A model generated the notes under the pieces. The model was not told the origin of the DNA. It did no database searches and saw nothing but the letters and a program-made list of their open reading frames with translations. Both the position numbers and the translations under genes were made by a program. From JAEZFI01 sp044508215 (GTDB lineage: Bacteria; Actinomycetota; Acidimicrobiia; Acidimicrobiales; Microtrichaceae), in the NCBI GenBank assembly GCA_044508215.1, contig JBIQID010000107.1, forward strand, positions 1 through 11,017: a DNA stretch of 11,017 nt, written 5' to 3'. Below, one piece after another: positions 1 to 6,827 of this stretch; the stretch's first letter is position 1, and the number at the start of each line of letters is the position of its first letter.

Positions 1-1334
1 GAACGGCGGCGAGCGACGTCGCTCAGGAGCGCGGCACGGAGCCGGGGGCGGAGATCGGCCAGGTCACCGTCGCGCTCGATCGACCGGGCGACGTCGGGCG
101 CAGGGAGGTCGACCCGGCCGGTGGCGGCGACCGCGTCCCGGAGGGCAGCCAGCTCGGCCGCGAGCGGTGAGCGCGAGCTCCCGTCGAGCCGCGCTGCGGT
201 GCGAAGGAGCGCCGCAGCGATGCGCAGGTCGCGCCGGAGGTCGCGGTCGAGCTGCTCGGCGCCGGACCGCTGGTCGAGGAAGCGGGCCACACCGCTCGCC
301 AGCTCGGAGGCGTCCGGGCGCGGGCGGAACGGGTCCGGCCCCTCGCCGGCGGGGGAGGCAGTGTCGGCGGCCGCCTCGGGCAGCACACCCCATCCCGCGT
401 GCACCGCTGCCCGGGCGAGGTTGGCGGTGGTGAGGGCGAGCGCGAGGCCGGCGAGGTTCGGGGTCTCGGTGCGCCCCTCTGCGTAGGCCAGGGCGCCGAT
501 GCCCGAGATCGTGCTGCGGGTGACGCAGGCGAGGACCACCGCGTGGTCGAGGTGGGCTGCGGGCACGTCGAACGGCGAGGTCGAGCGGTAGCCGTCGATG
601 ACGTCGGCGGGGTCGAGGGTGCCGAGGCATGCCCAGACCGCGGCGCCGAGGTCGTCGGCGGGGTCGCCGTGGTGGGCGAGCTCCCAGTCGAGCATCGCTG
701 TGACGCGCCCGTCGGCGACCAGGAGGTTGTGGGGGCCGGGGTCGCCCCACAGCTGGATCGCCGGTCGGTCCGAGTCGGGGACGTTCGCCTCGAGCCAGCC
801 GAAGAGGGCGTCGAGCATCGGCAGCTCGCCGACGTGGCGCTCCCGGTAGCGCTCGCTCCACTCGGCGACGTGCACCCGGGTGGCGTCGGCGGCAGGTCCC
901 CGCTCGCCGGCCTGGTCGAGCGAGTGGGCGTGGAACCGCCCCAGCAGCGCTCCCAGTTCGTGGCCGATCGCGGCGCGCTCCCCGGCATCAAGGCTGCGTG
1001 GGGGAGCCCCGCCCAGCCGCTCCATCAGCAGGTAGGGACGGTCGAGGCCGGCGTCGGCGTCGCCGCAGGCGAACGCCCTGGGGACCGGGAGGCCCGAGCC
1101 CTCCATGGAGCGCAGCACCTCGAACTCGGTCCGGCGATCGGTGAACTCCATGGAGCCGGCCGGCGGGTCGCGCCGGAGCACCAGCTGCTGGGTCCTGCCG
1201 TCGACCTGCGCGTCCACGAACCACGTCTCCTGGCCGTTCCCACCCGAGATCCGACGAGCCGACAGCTCGTCGACGGGTGCGCCGAGATCGCGCTCGAGCA
1301 CCCGGCGGAGCGCGGCGGTCGGGATGTCGTCCAT
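1..1334 (-). CDS. APH-fold acyl-CoA/small-molecule kinase fused to a DUF6285-like domain (3' end cut by window edge)
   Basis: 444 codons are visible and no stop occurs before the left edge, so the C-terminus is missing. The start ATG at 1334-1332 has a GGGGGA ribosome site just upstream. The N-lobe covers about residues 25-110. The catalytic loop reads WGDPGPHNLL (196-205) with Asp198 and Asn203, and the metal-binding motif is LDWE (215-218) followed by GDP. Trp196 replaces the usual His of HGD. This pattern is typical of the phosphotransferase family that includes the ACAD10/11 N-domain and Pseudomonas LvaA, which phosphorylate 4-hydroxyacyl-CoAs, rather than true aminoglycoside resistance enzymes. 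From about residue 338 a helical segment with RPDASEL, DLRRDLRIAAALL and DGDLADLRPRL resembles DUF6285, usually a separate small partner protein. The gene is divergent from the beta-oxidation operon at 1417 and shares an 82-bp promoter region with it. Family assignment is firm; the substrate and the DUF6285 call are inferred from memory of these families. Confidence 0.85.
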   Translation of the reverse strand, partial: MDDIPTAALRRVLERDLGAPVDELSARRISGGNGQETWFVDAQVDGRTQQLVLRRDPPAGSMEFTDRRTEFEVLRSMEGSGLPVPRAFACGDADAGLDRPYLLMERLGGAPPRSLDAGERAAIGHELGALLGRFHAHSLDQAGERGPAADATRVHVAEWSERYRERHVGELPMLDALFGWLEANVPDSDRPAIQLWGDPGPHNLLVADGRVTAMLDWELAHHGDPADDLGAAVWACLGTLDPADVIDGYRSTSPFDVPAAHLDHAVVLACVTRSTISGIGALAYAEGRTETPNLAGLALALTTANLARAAVHAGWGVLPEAAADTASPAGEGPDPFRPRPDASELASGVARFLDQRSGAEQLDRDLRRDLRIAAALLRTAARLDGSSRSPLAAELAALRDAVAATGRVDLPAPDVARSIERDGDLADLRPRLRAALLSDVARRR

Positions 1335-1365
1335 GGAGTCCCCCGGGTCTCGACACGACAGAGTG

Positions 1366-1386
1366 TTGACCAAACGGTAAGTTGAA
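1366..1386. promoter_or_regulatory. Putative TetR-type operator in the divergent kinase/SnoaL promoter region
   Basis: An AT-rich imperfect dyad in GC-rich surroundings: TTGACCAA, then ACGG, then TAAGTTGAA. The outer arms TTGAC and its partner pair imperfectly. It matches the site at 5760-5780 at TTGAC and TAAGT with identical spacing. TTGACC (1366-1371) could also be a -35 for the plus-strand operon, but no good -10 follows (TAGCGC at 1391 is weak). It lies between two divergent genes, so one bound repressor could control both. Operator status is inferred from the repeated motif and the nearby TetR gene. Confidence 0.5.
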
Positions 1387-1416
1387 AGGGTAGCGCCGAT
1401 CCCGACGGGAGGCTCG

Positions 1417-1932
1417 ATGTCCGGCACCGTGACCCAGCTCGATCAGCTCCTCGCCACCCATGGCATCACGAGGACGATGGTGGCGTACGGGCGGGCGGCC
1501 GACCGTGGCCGCACCGACCTGTACGTGCTCCAGTTCGTGGAGGACGGGATCCTCGAGATCATCGGCGACACGTTCGACGCCGGCCGGTACGTGGGGCGGA
1601 CCGAGATCGCCGAGCGGATCGAACGGAGCAAGACCGACCTCGCGCAGGGCTTCGGCGCCACGCTGCTGCGCCACCACCTGTCCAACATCGACGTGGACCT
1701 CGAGCAACCGGACGAGGCGAAGGCCAGCTGCTACTGGATGGCCGTCACCCAGGACGGGCCGGACCACTGGGGCCGGTACCGCGACCACTTCGTGCGGGGC
1801 GCGGACGAGAAGTGGAGGCTCCGGCATCGCCAGGTGATCCACGAGGGCTATCGAGCCGGTTCGTGGATCGAGACCGCCAACGAGCGCCTCCGCCAGTCGC
1901 AGTCCGGCGAGGGTGCAGGGGGCGGGCAGTGA
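1417..1932 (+). CDS. SnoaL-like (NTF2-fold) protein, first gene of the beta-oxidation operon
   Basis: 171 residues, starting at ATG 1417 with a strong GGGAGG ribosome site (1407-1412). The pattern fits a SnoaL_4/NTF2-like cone fold. It has an N-terminal helix with a conserved-looking Tyr/Arg/Asp stretch (24-34), the segment FVEDGILEI (40-48), a helical part with RTEIAERI, then LRHHLSN (84-90) and a C-terminal strand pair with YRDHFVR (121-127) and WRLRHRQV (133-140). Members of this fold act as small isomerases, hydratases, cyclases or ligand binders, and His86/His87 would be pocket candidates. Its stop overlaps the GTG of the hydratase gene, so the two are likely translationally coupled. This supports a role on the same CoA-thioester pathway. 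The C-terminal tail (161-171) is Gly-rich and probably disordered. The reaction is unknown. Confidence 0.85.
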   Translation: MSGTVTQLDQLLATHGITRTMVAYGRAADRGRTDLYVLQFVEDGILEIIGDTFDAGRYVGRTEIAERIERSKTDLAQGFGATLLRHHLSNIDVDLEQPDEAKASCYWMAVTQDGPDHWGRYRDHFVRGADEKWRLRHRQVIHEGYRAGSWIETANERLRQSQSGEGAGGGQ

Positions 1933-2720
1933 CCGCCGCCGTGCGGGCGAGGGCCGAAGGTGCGGTCACGCTCGTGGAGATCGACAACCCGCCGGTGAAC
2001 GCCTTGAGCGAGTCGGTGCTGGGTGCGCTGGGCGAAGCCGTCGAGTCGGCAGCGTCGGACGCCGAGACGAGGGCGATCGTGATCACCTCGACCGGGGAGC
2101 GGGCCTTCGCCGCGGGTGCGGACCTCTCCGAGCTGGAGCACATGCTCGGCTCGCGGAAGGTGGCCGAGTCCCACGTGGCGCTCACCTCCCGGGTGTTCGG
2201 GGCGCTCCGCGCATCTCCGGTGCCGATCGTGGCAGCGGTCCACGCCAACGCGGTCGGCGGTGGCCTCGAGCTCGCCCTCGCGTGCGACGTGATCGTGGCC
2301 GAGGCGCACGTGCGGCTGGGCCTGCCCGAGAGCGGCCTGGGGCTGATCCCCGGTGCCGGCGGCACGCAGCAGCTCACCCGGATCCTCGGTCCGGTGCTCG
2401 CCAAGAAGCTGCTCATGTTCGGCACCCTCCTCTCGGCCGAGGAGGCGTACCGGATCGGCCTGGTCAGCGAGGTGTGCCCCGACGGCGAGGCCGTCGCCCG
2501 GGCCACCGACCTCGCGACACGGCTGGCTGCGGGCTCGTCCGCGAGCCTCGCCGCCATCAAGCGTGTGGTCCACGAGGGCGTCCTCCACCCCGACCGGGGT
2601 GACGACCGCGAGCGAGCCGAGTTCCTCGGTCTCCTCGAGGGCAGCGACGCCATCGAGGGCTGCGCCGCGTTCCTCGCCAAGCGTCGACCGGTGTTCGGTC
2701 GCAGATCAGAAGGGTCCTGA
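1929..2720 (+). CDS. Enoyl-CoA hydratase (crotonase family)
   Basis: 263 residues from a GTG at 1929 that overlaps the upstream stop by four bases (GTGA). The open frame extends back to 1812, but that would overlap the SnoaL gene by 120 bases, and the N-terminus from 1929 gives normal crotonase length. Oxyanion-hole segments are AFAAGADL (59-66) and AVGGGLELALACD (108-120). The two acids of true hydratases are both present: Glu114 in GGGLELA and Glu134 in LPESGLGLIPGAGGTQ, matching rat Glu144 and Glu164. It should therefore add water across a 2-enoyl-CoA rather than act as one of the crotonase relatives lacking these acids. The thiolase gene begins four bases after its stop. It probably performs step two of beta-oxidation for the island's substrate. 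Confidence 0.93.
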   Translation: MTAAVRARAEGAVTLVEIDNPPVNALSESVLGALGEAVESAASDAETRAIVITSTGERAFAAGADLSELEHMLGSRKVAESHVALTSRVFGALRASPVPIVAAVHANAVGGGLELALACDVIVAEAHVRLGLPESGLGLIPGAGGTQQLTRILGPVLAKKLLMFGTLLSAEEAYRIGLVSEVCPDGEAVARATDLATRLAAGSSASLAAIKRVVHEGVLHPDRGDDRERAEFLGLLEGSDAIEGCAAFLAKRRPVFGRRSEGS

Positions 2721-2724
2721 AGCA

Positions 2725-3882
2725 ATGGAAGCAGTCATCATCGATGCCGTCCGCACGCCGCTCGGCCGCCGCAACGGCGGCCTCAGCACGGTGCACCCGG
2801 CCGACCTCTCCGCCACGGTCCTCCGGGCGCTCGCCGAGCGCACCGGTCTGGATCCAGCGGTGGTCGACGACGTGATCTGGGGGTGCGTCAGCCAGACGGG
2901 TGAGCAGGGCGTGAACGTCGGACGCAACGGCGTGCTGGCCGCCGGCTGGCCGGTGGAGGTGCCGGCGACCACGGTCGACCGCCAGTGCGGGTCGTCCCAG
3001 CAGGCCGCCCACTTCGCCGCAGCCGGGGTCATCGCAGGGCAGTACGACGTCGTCGTCGCCGGTGGCGTCGAGTCGATGAGCCGCGTGCCGATGCTCTGCA
3101 CGGTGTCGCAGGGCCCGGGCGAGCCGTTCAGCCCGGCGATCTCGGAGCGGCTGGGCACCGGCTTCCCCAACCAGGGCGTGAGCGCCGAGATCATCGCCCG
3201 CAAGTGGGGCTTCTCCCGTGAGCAGCTGGACCGCATCGCGCTCCAGTCGCACGAACGTGCCGCCGCGGCGGCCGACAGCGGTGCGTTCGAGGACGAGATC
3301 GTCCCCGTCACCACCGACGTCGACGGCGAGAAGGTCGTCGTCTCCGCGGACGAGGGCATCCGGCGCTCCACTTCGATGGACGCACTCGCCAACCTCCGCC
3401 CCGCCTTCGAGGACGACGGCGTGGTCACCGCCGGCAACTCGTCGCAGATCTCCGACGGCGCCTCGGCCGTGCTCATCACCTCCCGTGAGGCGGCAGAGCG
3501 GATGGGCATGAAGCCGATGGCACGGTTCCACTCGTTCGCCCTCGCCGGCGTCGACCCGATCGAGATGCTGACCGGGCCGATCCCCGCCACCGCCAAGCTG
3601 GTCGAGCGGTCGGGCGTCTCGCTCGACCAGGTCGACGCGTTCGAGGTCAACGAGGCCTTCGCGTCCGTGATCGCAGCGTGGCTGGCCGAGACCGGCGCCG
3701 ACGAGGCGAAGCTCAACCCCAACGGCGGTGCGATCGCGCTGGGCCACCCCCTCGGCGGCTCCGGAGCGCGGCTGCTCACCACCCTCGTGCACCACCTGCG
3801 CCGCACGGGCGGTCGCTACGGGCTCCAGACGATGTGCGAGGGCGGCGGCATGGCCAACGCCACGCTCATCGAGATGCTCTGA
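2725..3882 (+). CDS. Acetyl-CoA C-acyltransferase (thiolase)
   Basis: 385 residues, starting at ATG 2725 with GAAGGG upstream (2709-2714), the normal length for a thiolase. The N-terminus begins with the family signature IIDAVRTPLG. The nucleophile Cys88 sits in DRQCGSSQQA, the NEAFA motif is at 309-313, His341 is in GGAIALGHPLGGSG and the proton-relay Cys371 is in TMCEGGGMAN. All catalytic residues are present. CEGGGMAN replaces the CIGGGQG of biosynthetic acetoacetyl-CoA thiolases. With its place between hydratase and acyl-CoA dehydrogenase genes, that favours a degradative 3-ketoacyl-CoA thiolase (FadA type, including those used on sterol or isoprenoid side chains). It would release acetyl- or propionyl-CoA. 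The acyl specificity cannot be read from the sequence. Confidence 0.94.
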   Translation: MEAVIIDAVRTPLGRRNGGLSTVHPADLSATVLRALAERTGLDPAVVDDVIWGCVSQTGEQGVNVGRNGVLAAGWPVEVPATTVDRQCGSSQQAAHFAAAGVIAGQYDVVVAGGVESMSRVPMLCTVSQGPGEPFSPAISERLGTGFPNQGVSAEIIARKWGFSREQLDRIALQSHERAAAAADSGAFEDEIVPVTTDVDGEKVVVSADEGIRRSTSMDALANLRPAFEDDGVVTAGNSSQISDGASAVLITSREAAERMGMKPMARFHSFALAGVDPIEMLTGPIPATAKLVERSGVSLDQVDAFEVNEAFASVIAAWLAETGADEAKLNPNGGAIALGHPLGGSGARLLTTLVHHLRRTGGRYGLQTMCEGGGMANATLIEML

Positions 3883-3890
3883 GCGGCGAC

Positions 3891-5042
3891 ATGCGAGCGG
3901 TCTTCGACGACGACCACGAGGCCTTCCGCGGGCTGGTCCGCCAGTTCGTGGAGAAGGAGATGGTCCCGAACTTCGAGCGCTGGGAGCGTGAGGGCCTGGT
4001 GGACCGCGACCTCTTCCGCCGTGCCGGCGCGGTGGGCCTCCTGGGCTTCGAGGTGCCCGAGGAGCACGGCGGGGGAGGGGTGGACGACTTCCGCTTCAAC
4101 GTCGTGCTCAACGAGGAGGTCCACGCCGCCGGCGTCACCGGGGCCGGCCTGTGCCTGCTGCTCCACACCGACATCGTCATGCCGTACTTCCTCGAGCTGG
4201 CGAACGAGGAGCAGCAGGCACGGTGGCTGCCGGGGATCGCCACGGGCGAGCTGGTGACCGCGGTCGCCATGACCGAGCCCGGAGCCGGCAGCGACGTGGC
4301 GGGCGTCGCCACCACCGCGGTCCGGGACGGCGACCACTACGTGGTCAACGGAGCGAAGACCTTCATCACGAACGCCACGAACGCCGACCTCATCGTGACC
4401 GCGGTGAGGACGGGCCCGGGCGAGCGCCACAAGGGCCTCAGCCTGCTGGTGCTCGAGCGGGGGATGGAGGGGCTGGAGCGTGGGCCGCAGCTCGACAAGG
4501 TGGGGCTGCACTCCGAGGACACCGGCGAGCTGTTCTTCAACGACGTCCGGGTGCCCGTGGCGAACCGCTTGGGGGAGGAGGGCGCCGGGTTCCTCGACCT
4601 CATGCGGAACCTGGCCCGCGAGCGCCTCTCGATCGCCGTCTCCGCGGTGGTGTCCGCGCGTCGGGCCCTCGACATGACGGTGGAGTACTGCTCGGAGCGG
4701 CACGCGTTCGGGTCGCCCATCGCGCGGTTCCAGAACACGAGGTTCCGGCTGGCCGAGCTCGCCACCGAGGTCGAGATCGGTCAGACGTTCGTGGACGACT
4801 GCGTGCGTGAGCTGCTCGACGGGCGCCTCACCGCCGAGCGGGCGGCGATGGCGAAGTGGTGGTGCACCGAGATGCAGAAGCGGACGGTGGACGTCTGCGT
4901 GCAGCTGCACGGTGGCTACGGCTACATGCGGGAGTACCCGATCGCCCAGGCCTACCTCGACGCCCGGGTCACCACGATCTACGGCGGGACGACCGAGATC
5001 ATGAAGGAGATCATCGGCCGCTCGGTGGTGGGCTCCCGGTAG
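3891..5042 (+). CDS. Acyl-CoA dehydrogenase, long-chain/isovaleryl type
   Basis: 383 residues from ATG 3891, eight bases after the thiolase stop; the frame is open upstream but overlaps the thiolase. The N-terminal helical domain ends near 120. The FAD/substrate motif AMTEPGAGSD is at 126-135 and KTFITNA at 156-162. The C-terminal part contains CVQLHGGYGYM (336-346) and IYGGTTEIMKEIIGR (363-377). In short- and medium-chain enzymes the base is the Glu of YEGT; here that position is Gly365. As in mammalian LCAD and isovaleryl-CoA dehydrogenase, the base is expected in helix G, and Glu244 of ARERL fits. YGGT-NEIMKE and the REYPIA/DARV stretch also match LCAD closely. It should oxidise an acyl-CoA, possibly long or branched, to the 2-enoyl-CoA and pass electrons to ETF. 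Confidence 0.93.
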   Translation: MRAVFDDDHEAFRGLVRQFVEKEMVPNFERWEREGLVDRDLFRRAGAVGLLGFEVPEEHGGGGVDDFRFNVVLNEEVHAAGVTGAGLCLLLHTDIVMPYFLELANEEQQARWLPGIATGELVTAVAMTEPGAGSDVAGVATTAVRDGDHYVVNGAKTFITNATNADLIVTAVRTGPGERHKGLSLLVLERGMEGLERGPQLDKVGLHSEDTGELFFNDVRVPVANRLGEEGAGFLDLMRNLARERLSIAVSAVVSARRALDMTVEYCSERHAFGSPIARFQNTRFRLAELATEVEIGQTFVDDCVRELLDGRLTAERAAMAKWWCTEMQKRTVDVCVQLHGGYGYMREYPIAQAYLDARVTTIYGGTTEIMKEIIGRSVVGSR

Positions 5043-5074
5043 GGCGCCCCCGGTCCCGCCATGTCGCTCGCGGG

Positions 5075-5695
5075 TCAGCTCGCGGCGTAGGCGGCGCGGA
5101 GGTTGTCGACCAGGCCGTCGTGGAGGACGGCCAGGTCGACCTCGTCGGGGTAGAGGAACCACTGGTACGAGATCCCGCGGAGCGACACCACGAGGAGGTC
5201 CGCGGCGACCTTCGGGTCGGTGTCCGGGCGGATCGAGCCGTCCCGGATGCCGTCCTCGAAGAGGGTGCACGCGTAGTGGCGGATCACGTGGACGGAGTGC
5301 TGCAGCCGGGCGTGGAGCGCGGGGCTCGATTCGGCGGCCTCGATGATGACCCGCTGGAGGACCCGCATCGACCGGGGGTCGTGCCGGGCGTGGTCGCCGA
5401 TCGCCGTGACCAGCGCGACGATGCGCTCGAAGCCGGTGCCGGAGCCGTCGTGGCCGGTCACCATCGGCATCCACGGCTCGGTGCTGCGCTCGACCAGCGC
5501 CCAGAGCAGGCCTTCCTTCGAGCCGAAGCGGGTGCTCACGATCCCACGGCTGAACCCTGCCCGCTCCCCGATCGCCGCCAGCGTGGCCTCGGCCAGGCCG
5601 CGCTCTGCGATCAGTTCGGTGGCGGCGTCGAGGAGTCGCTGCGTGGACTCCAGCGAACGCTGCTGCCGTGGTTCGACCACCGGGCTCTGCGACAT
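5075..5695 (-). CDS. TetR/AcrR-family transcriptional repressor, probable local regulator
   Basis: 206 residues, starting at ATG 5695-5693 with GAGGT just upstream. The N-terminal DNA-binding domain (about 15-65) contains STQRLLDAATELIAERG, then the helix-turn-helix ATLAAIGERAGFSRGIVSTRF (38-57) and the usual FGSKEGLLWALVE continuation. The rest (about 75-206) is helical and should hold the ligand pocket and dimer interface, with PDTDPKVAADLLVVSLRGI typical of the C-terminal domain. The gene converges on the acyl-CoA dehydrogenase gene with only 32 bases between them and is divergent from the F420 oxidoreductase gene across a 121-base region carrying a strong dyad (5757-5784). Autorepression plus control of neighbours, relieved by an acyl-CoA or substrate-like ligand, is the family's common mode but is inferred here. 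Confidence 0.92.
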   Translation of the reverse strand: MSQSPVVEPRQQRSLESTQRLLDAATELIAERGLAEATLAAIGERAGFSRGIVSTRFGSKEGLLWALVERSTEPWMPMVTGHDGSGTGFERIVALVTAIGDHARHDPRSMRVLQRVIIEAAESSPALHARLQHSVHVIRHYACTLFEDGIRDGSIRPDTDPKVAADLLVVSLRGISYQWFLYPDEVDLAVLHDGLVDNLRAAYAAS

Positions 5696-5756
5696 CGGGA
5701 CCTCGTGACCTCGTCGACCGGGACCTCCAGCCTGCCTGGTGGCACCCGCTGACCAG

Positions 5757-5784
5757 TCATTGACTTAATGATAAGTAAAATCCT
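5757..5784. promoter_or_regulatory. Putative TetR operator: two overlapping perfect dyads
   Basis: An AT-rich island between the divergent TetR and F420-oxidoreductase genes. ACTTA (5763-5767), ATGA, TAAGT (5772-5776) form a perfect 5-4-5 inverted repeat. TCATT (5757-5761), GACTT, AATGA (5767-5771) form a second, overlapping one. The outer halves read CATTGACTTA on plus and GATTTTACTTA on minus. TAAGTAAAATCCT (5772-5784) recurs exactly at 8048-8060, and TTGACTTA (5760-5767) recurs at 8077-8084. This is the best-formed copy of the motif, and its position suggests it regulates both flanking genes. Confidence 0.65.
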
Positions 5785-5789
5785 AGGCT
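5760..5789 (+). promoter_or_regulatory. Candidate promoter for the F420 oxidoreductase / DUF7064 unit
   Basis: TTGACT (5760-5765) as -35 and TAGGCT (5784-5789, fits TAnnnT) as -10 are 18 bases apart, with the operator dyad inside the spacer, where bound repressor would block polymerase. TAAAAT at 5776-5781 is an alternative -10 without a good -35. A GGAGG ribosome site follows at 5800-5804. Confidence 0.45.
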
Positions 5790-5816
5790 GGCGGGGACCG
5801 GAGGTCGCTGTCGCCC

Positions 5817-6764
5817 ATGCCCCCTCGCCCGTTCAGGTTCGCCGTCTCGGCCATGCAGGGCGCGAAGGACGGCGCCTCGTGGACGGCGGTGGCGAGGGAG
5901 AGCGAAGACCTCGGCTACGACACGCTGTTCGTGATCGACCACGTGGAGGCGACCCGGCTCGCTCCGGTCGCGGCGATGGCCCATGCGGCGGCCACCACGA
6001 CCACGTTGGGGGTGGGCAGCCTGGTGCTCAACGCCGAGCTGCGCCATCCCGGCCTGCTCGCGAAGGAGCTGGCGACGATCGAGGCCCTCTCCGGTGGACG
6101 GCTCGAGATCGGCCTGGGTGCGGGGTGGCTCCCCGAGGACTACTCGCAGCTCGGACTCCGGATGGATCCGCCGCCGGAGCGCATCGCCCGCCTCCGAGAG
6201 GCGGCGACGGTCATCGGGGCGTTCACCGCCGGCGAGGTCGACCGGCTCACGTTCGAGGGCGAGTGGTGCCGGGTGGAGGACCTGCTGGTGCGGCCCCGGC
6301 CGCCTCGACCGGGTGGCCCGCCGCTGCTCCTCGGAGGCGGCGGTCCGAAGGTGCTGCGCCTCGCCGGCGAGCTGGCGGACATCGTGAGCGTCAACGTGCC
6401 TCTCACCGGCGGCACGGCGATGGCGCCCCAACAGGGCCTGGGCGACGACGATGCGGTCCGCGCTCGCCTCGAGGTGGTCCAGGCCGCCGCGGGTGACCGG
6501 TTCGGGGACCTCGAGTTGCAGCTGCCGCTCCACCACGTGGTGGTGACCGACCAGCCGGCGGAGGCGGCCGCCGAGATCGCCAGCCGGCTCGGCCTGGACG
6601 CCGACGCGGTCGCGGGATCGGCCAACGCCCTCATCGGGCCGATCGACGCCATGATCGAGACGCTGCAGGAACGACGCGAGCGGTACGGGTTCAGCTACGT
6701 GTCGATCCCCGACTCGGCGATGCGAGCCGTTGCTCCGCTCGTGGAGCGGTTGCGAGGGACATGA
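5817..6764 (+). CDS. F420-dependent LLM-class oxidoreductase (luciferase-like)
   Basis: 315 residues from ATG 5817, with GGAGG 12 bases upstream. The protein has the TIM-barrel pattern of bacterial luciferase-like flavin/F420 enzymes. It begins PFRFAVSAM, has LGYDTLFVIDHV (32-43), the strand TTTLGVGSLVLN (61-72), the signature GGRLEIGLGAGW (93-104) followed by EDYSQLGLRMDPP, and the phosphate-binding LLLGGGG (170-176). This order strongly recalls the family named after MSMEG_2516 (TIGR03621, from memory), for which F420 rather than FMN is predicted. It would transfer hydride to or from a C-O or C=C group of the pathway intermediate. The DUF7064 gene follows 63 bases later without a terminator, so they probably form one transcript. 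The substrate is unknown. Confidence 0.9.
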   Translation: MPPRPFRFAVSAMQGAKDGASWTAVARESEDLGYDTLFVIDHVEATRLAPVAAMAHAAATTTTLGVGSLVLNAELRHPGLLAKELATIEALSGGRLEIGLGAGWLPEDYSQLGLRMDPPPERIARLREAATVIGAFTAGEVDRLTFEGEWCRVEDLLVRPRPPRPGGPPLLLGGGGPKVLRLAGELADIVSVNVPLTGGTAMAPQQGLGDDDAVRARLEVVQAAAGDRFGDLELQLPLHHVVVTDQPAEAAAEIASRLGLDADAVAGSANALIGPIDAMIETLQERRERYGFSYVSIPDSAMRAVAPLVERLRGT

Positions 6765-6780
6765 GGACGACGACCACCGG

Positions 6781-6805
6781 GCGCCCCACGAGAAGCGCCC
6801 CACGA
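6781..6805 (+). repeat. Short tandem pair, 11-base unit
   Basis: GCGCCCCACGA occurs at 6781-6791 and again at 6795-6805, three bases apart, in the 63-base gap between the F420 oxidoreductase and DUF7064 genes. An AGGAG ribosome site follows at 6817-6821. No function is evident. Confidence 0.6.
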
Positions 6806-6827
6806 CGATGACCACCAGGAGATCGAC

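Noticed and set aside
1..1334. Aminoglycoside resistance gene
   Set aside because: The APH fold is present, but the LDWE...GDP pattern, the DUF6285-like extension and the beta-oxidation context match metabolic kinases rather than resistance enzymes.
399..1385. 328-codon open frame on plus over the kinase gene
   Set aside because: The minus-strand frame gives an intact phosphotransferase with catalytic motifs; the plus frame is Gly/Val/Arg-rich and featureless.
1812..1928. Longer hydratase start at 1812
   Set aside because: Would overlap the SnoaL gene by 120 bases and add residues foreign to crotonases; GTG 1929 gives a normal N-terminus and a GTGA overlap.
3816..5474. 552-codon open frame on minus across the acyl-CoA dehydrogenase and TetR genes
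   Set aside because: Low-complexity Arg/Pro/His-rich translation running through two well-supported genes; no motif recognised.
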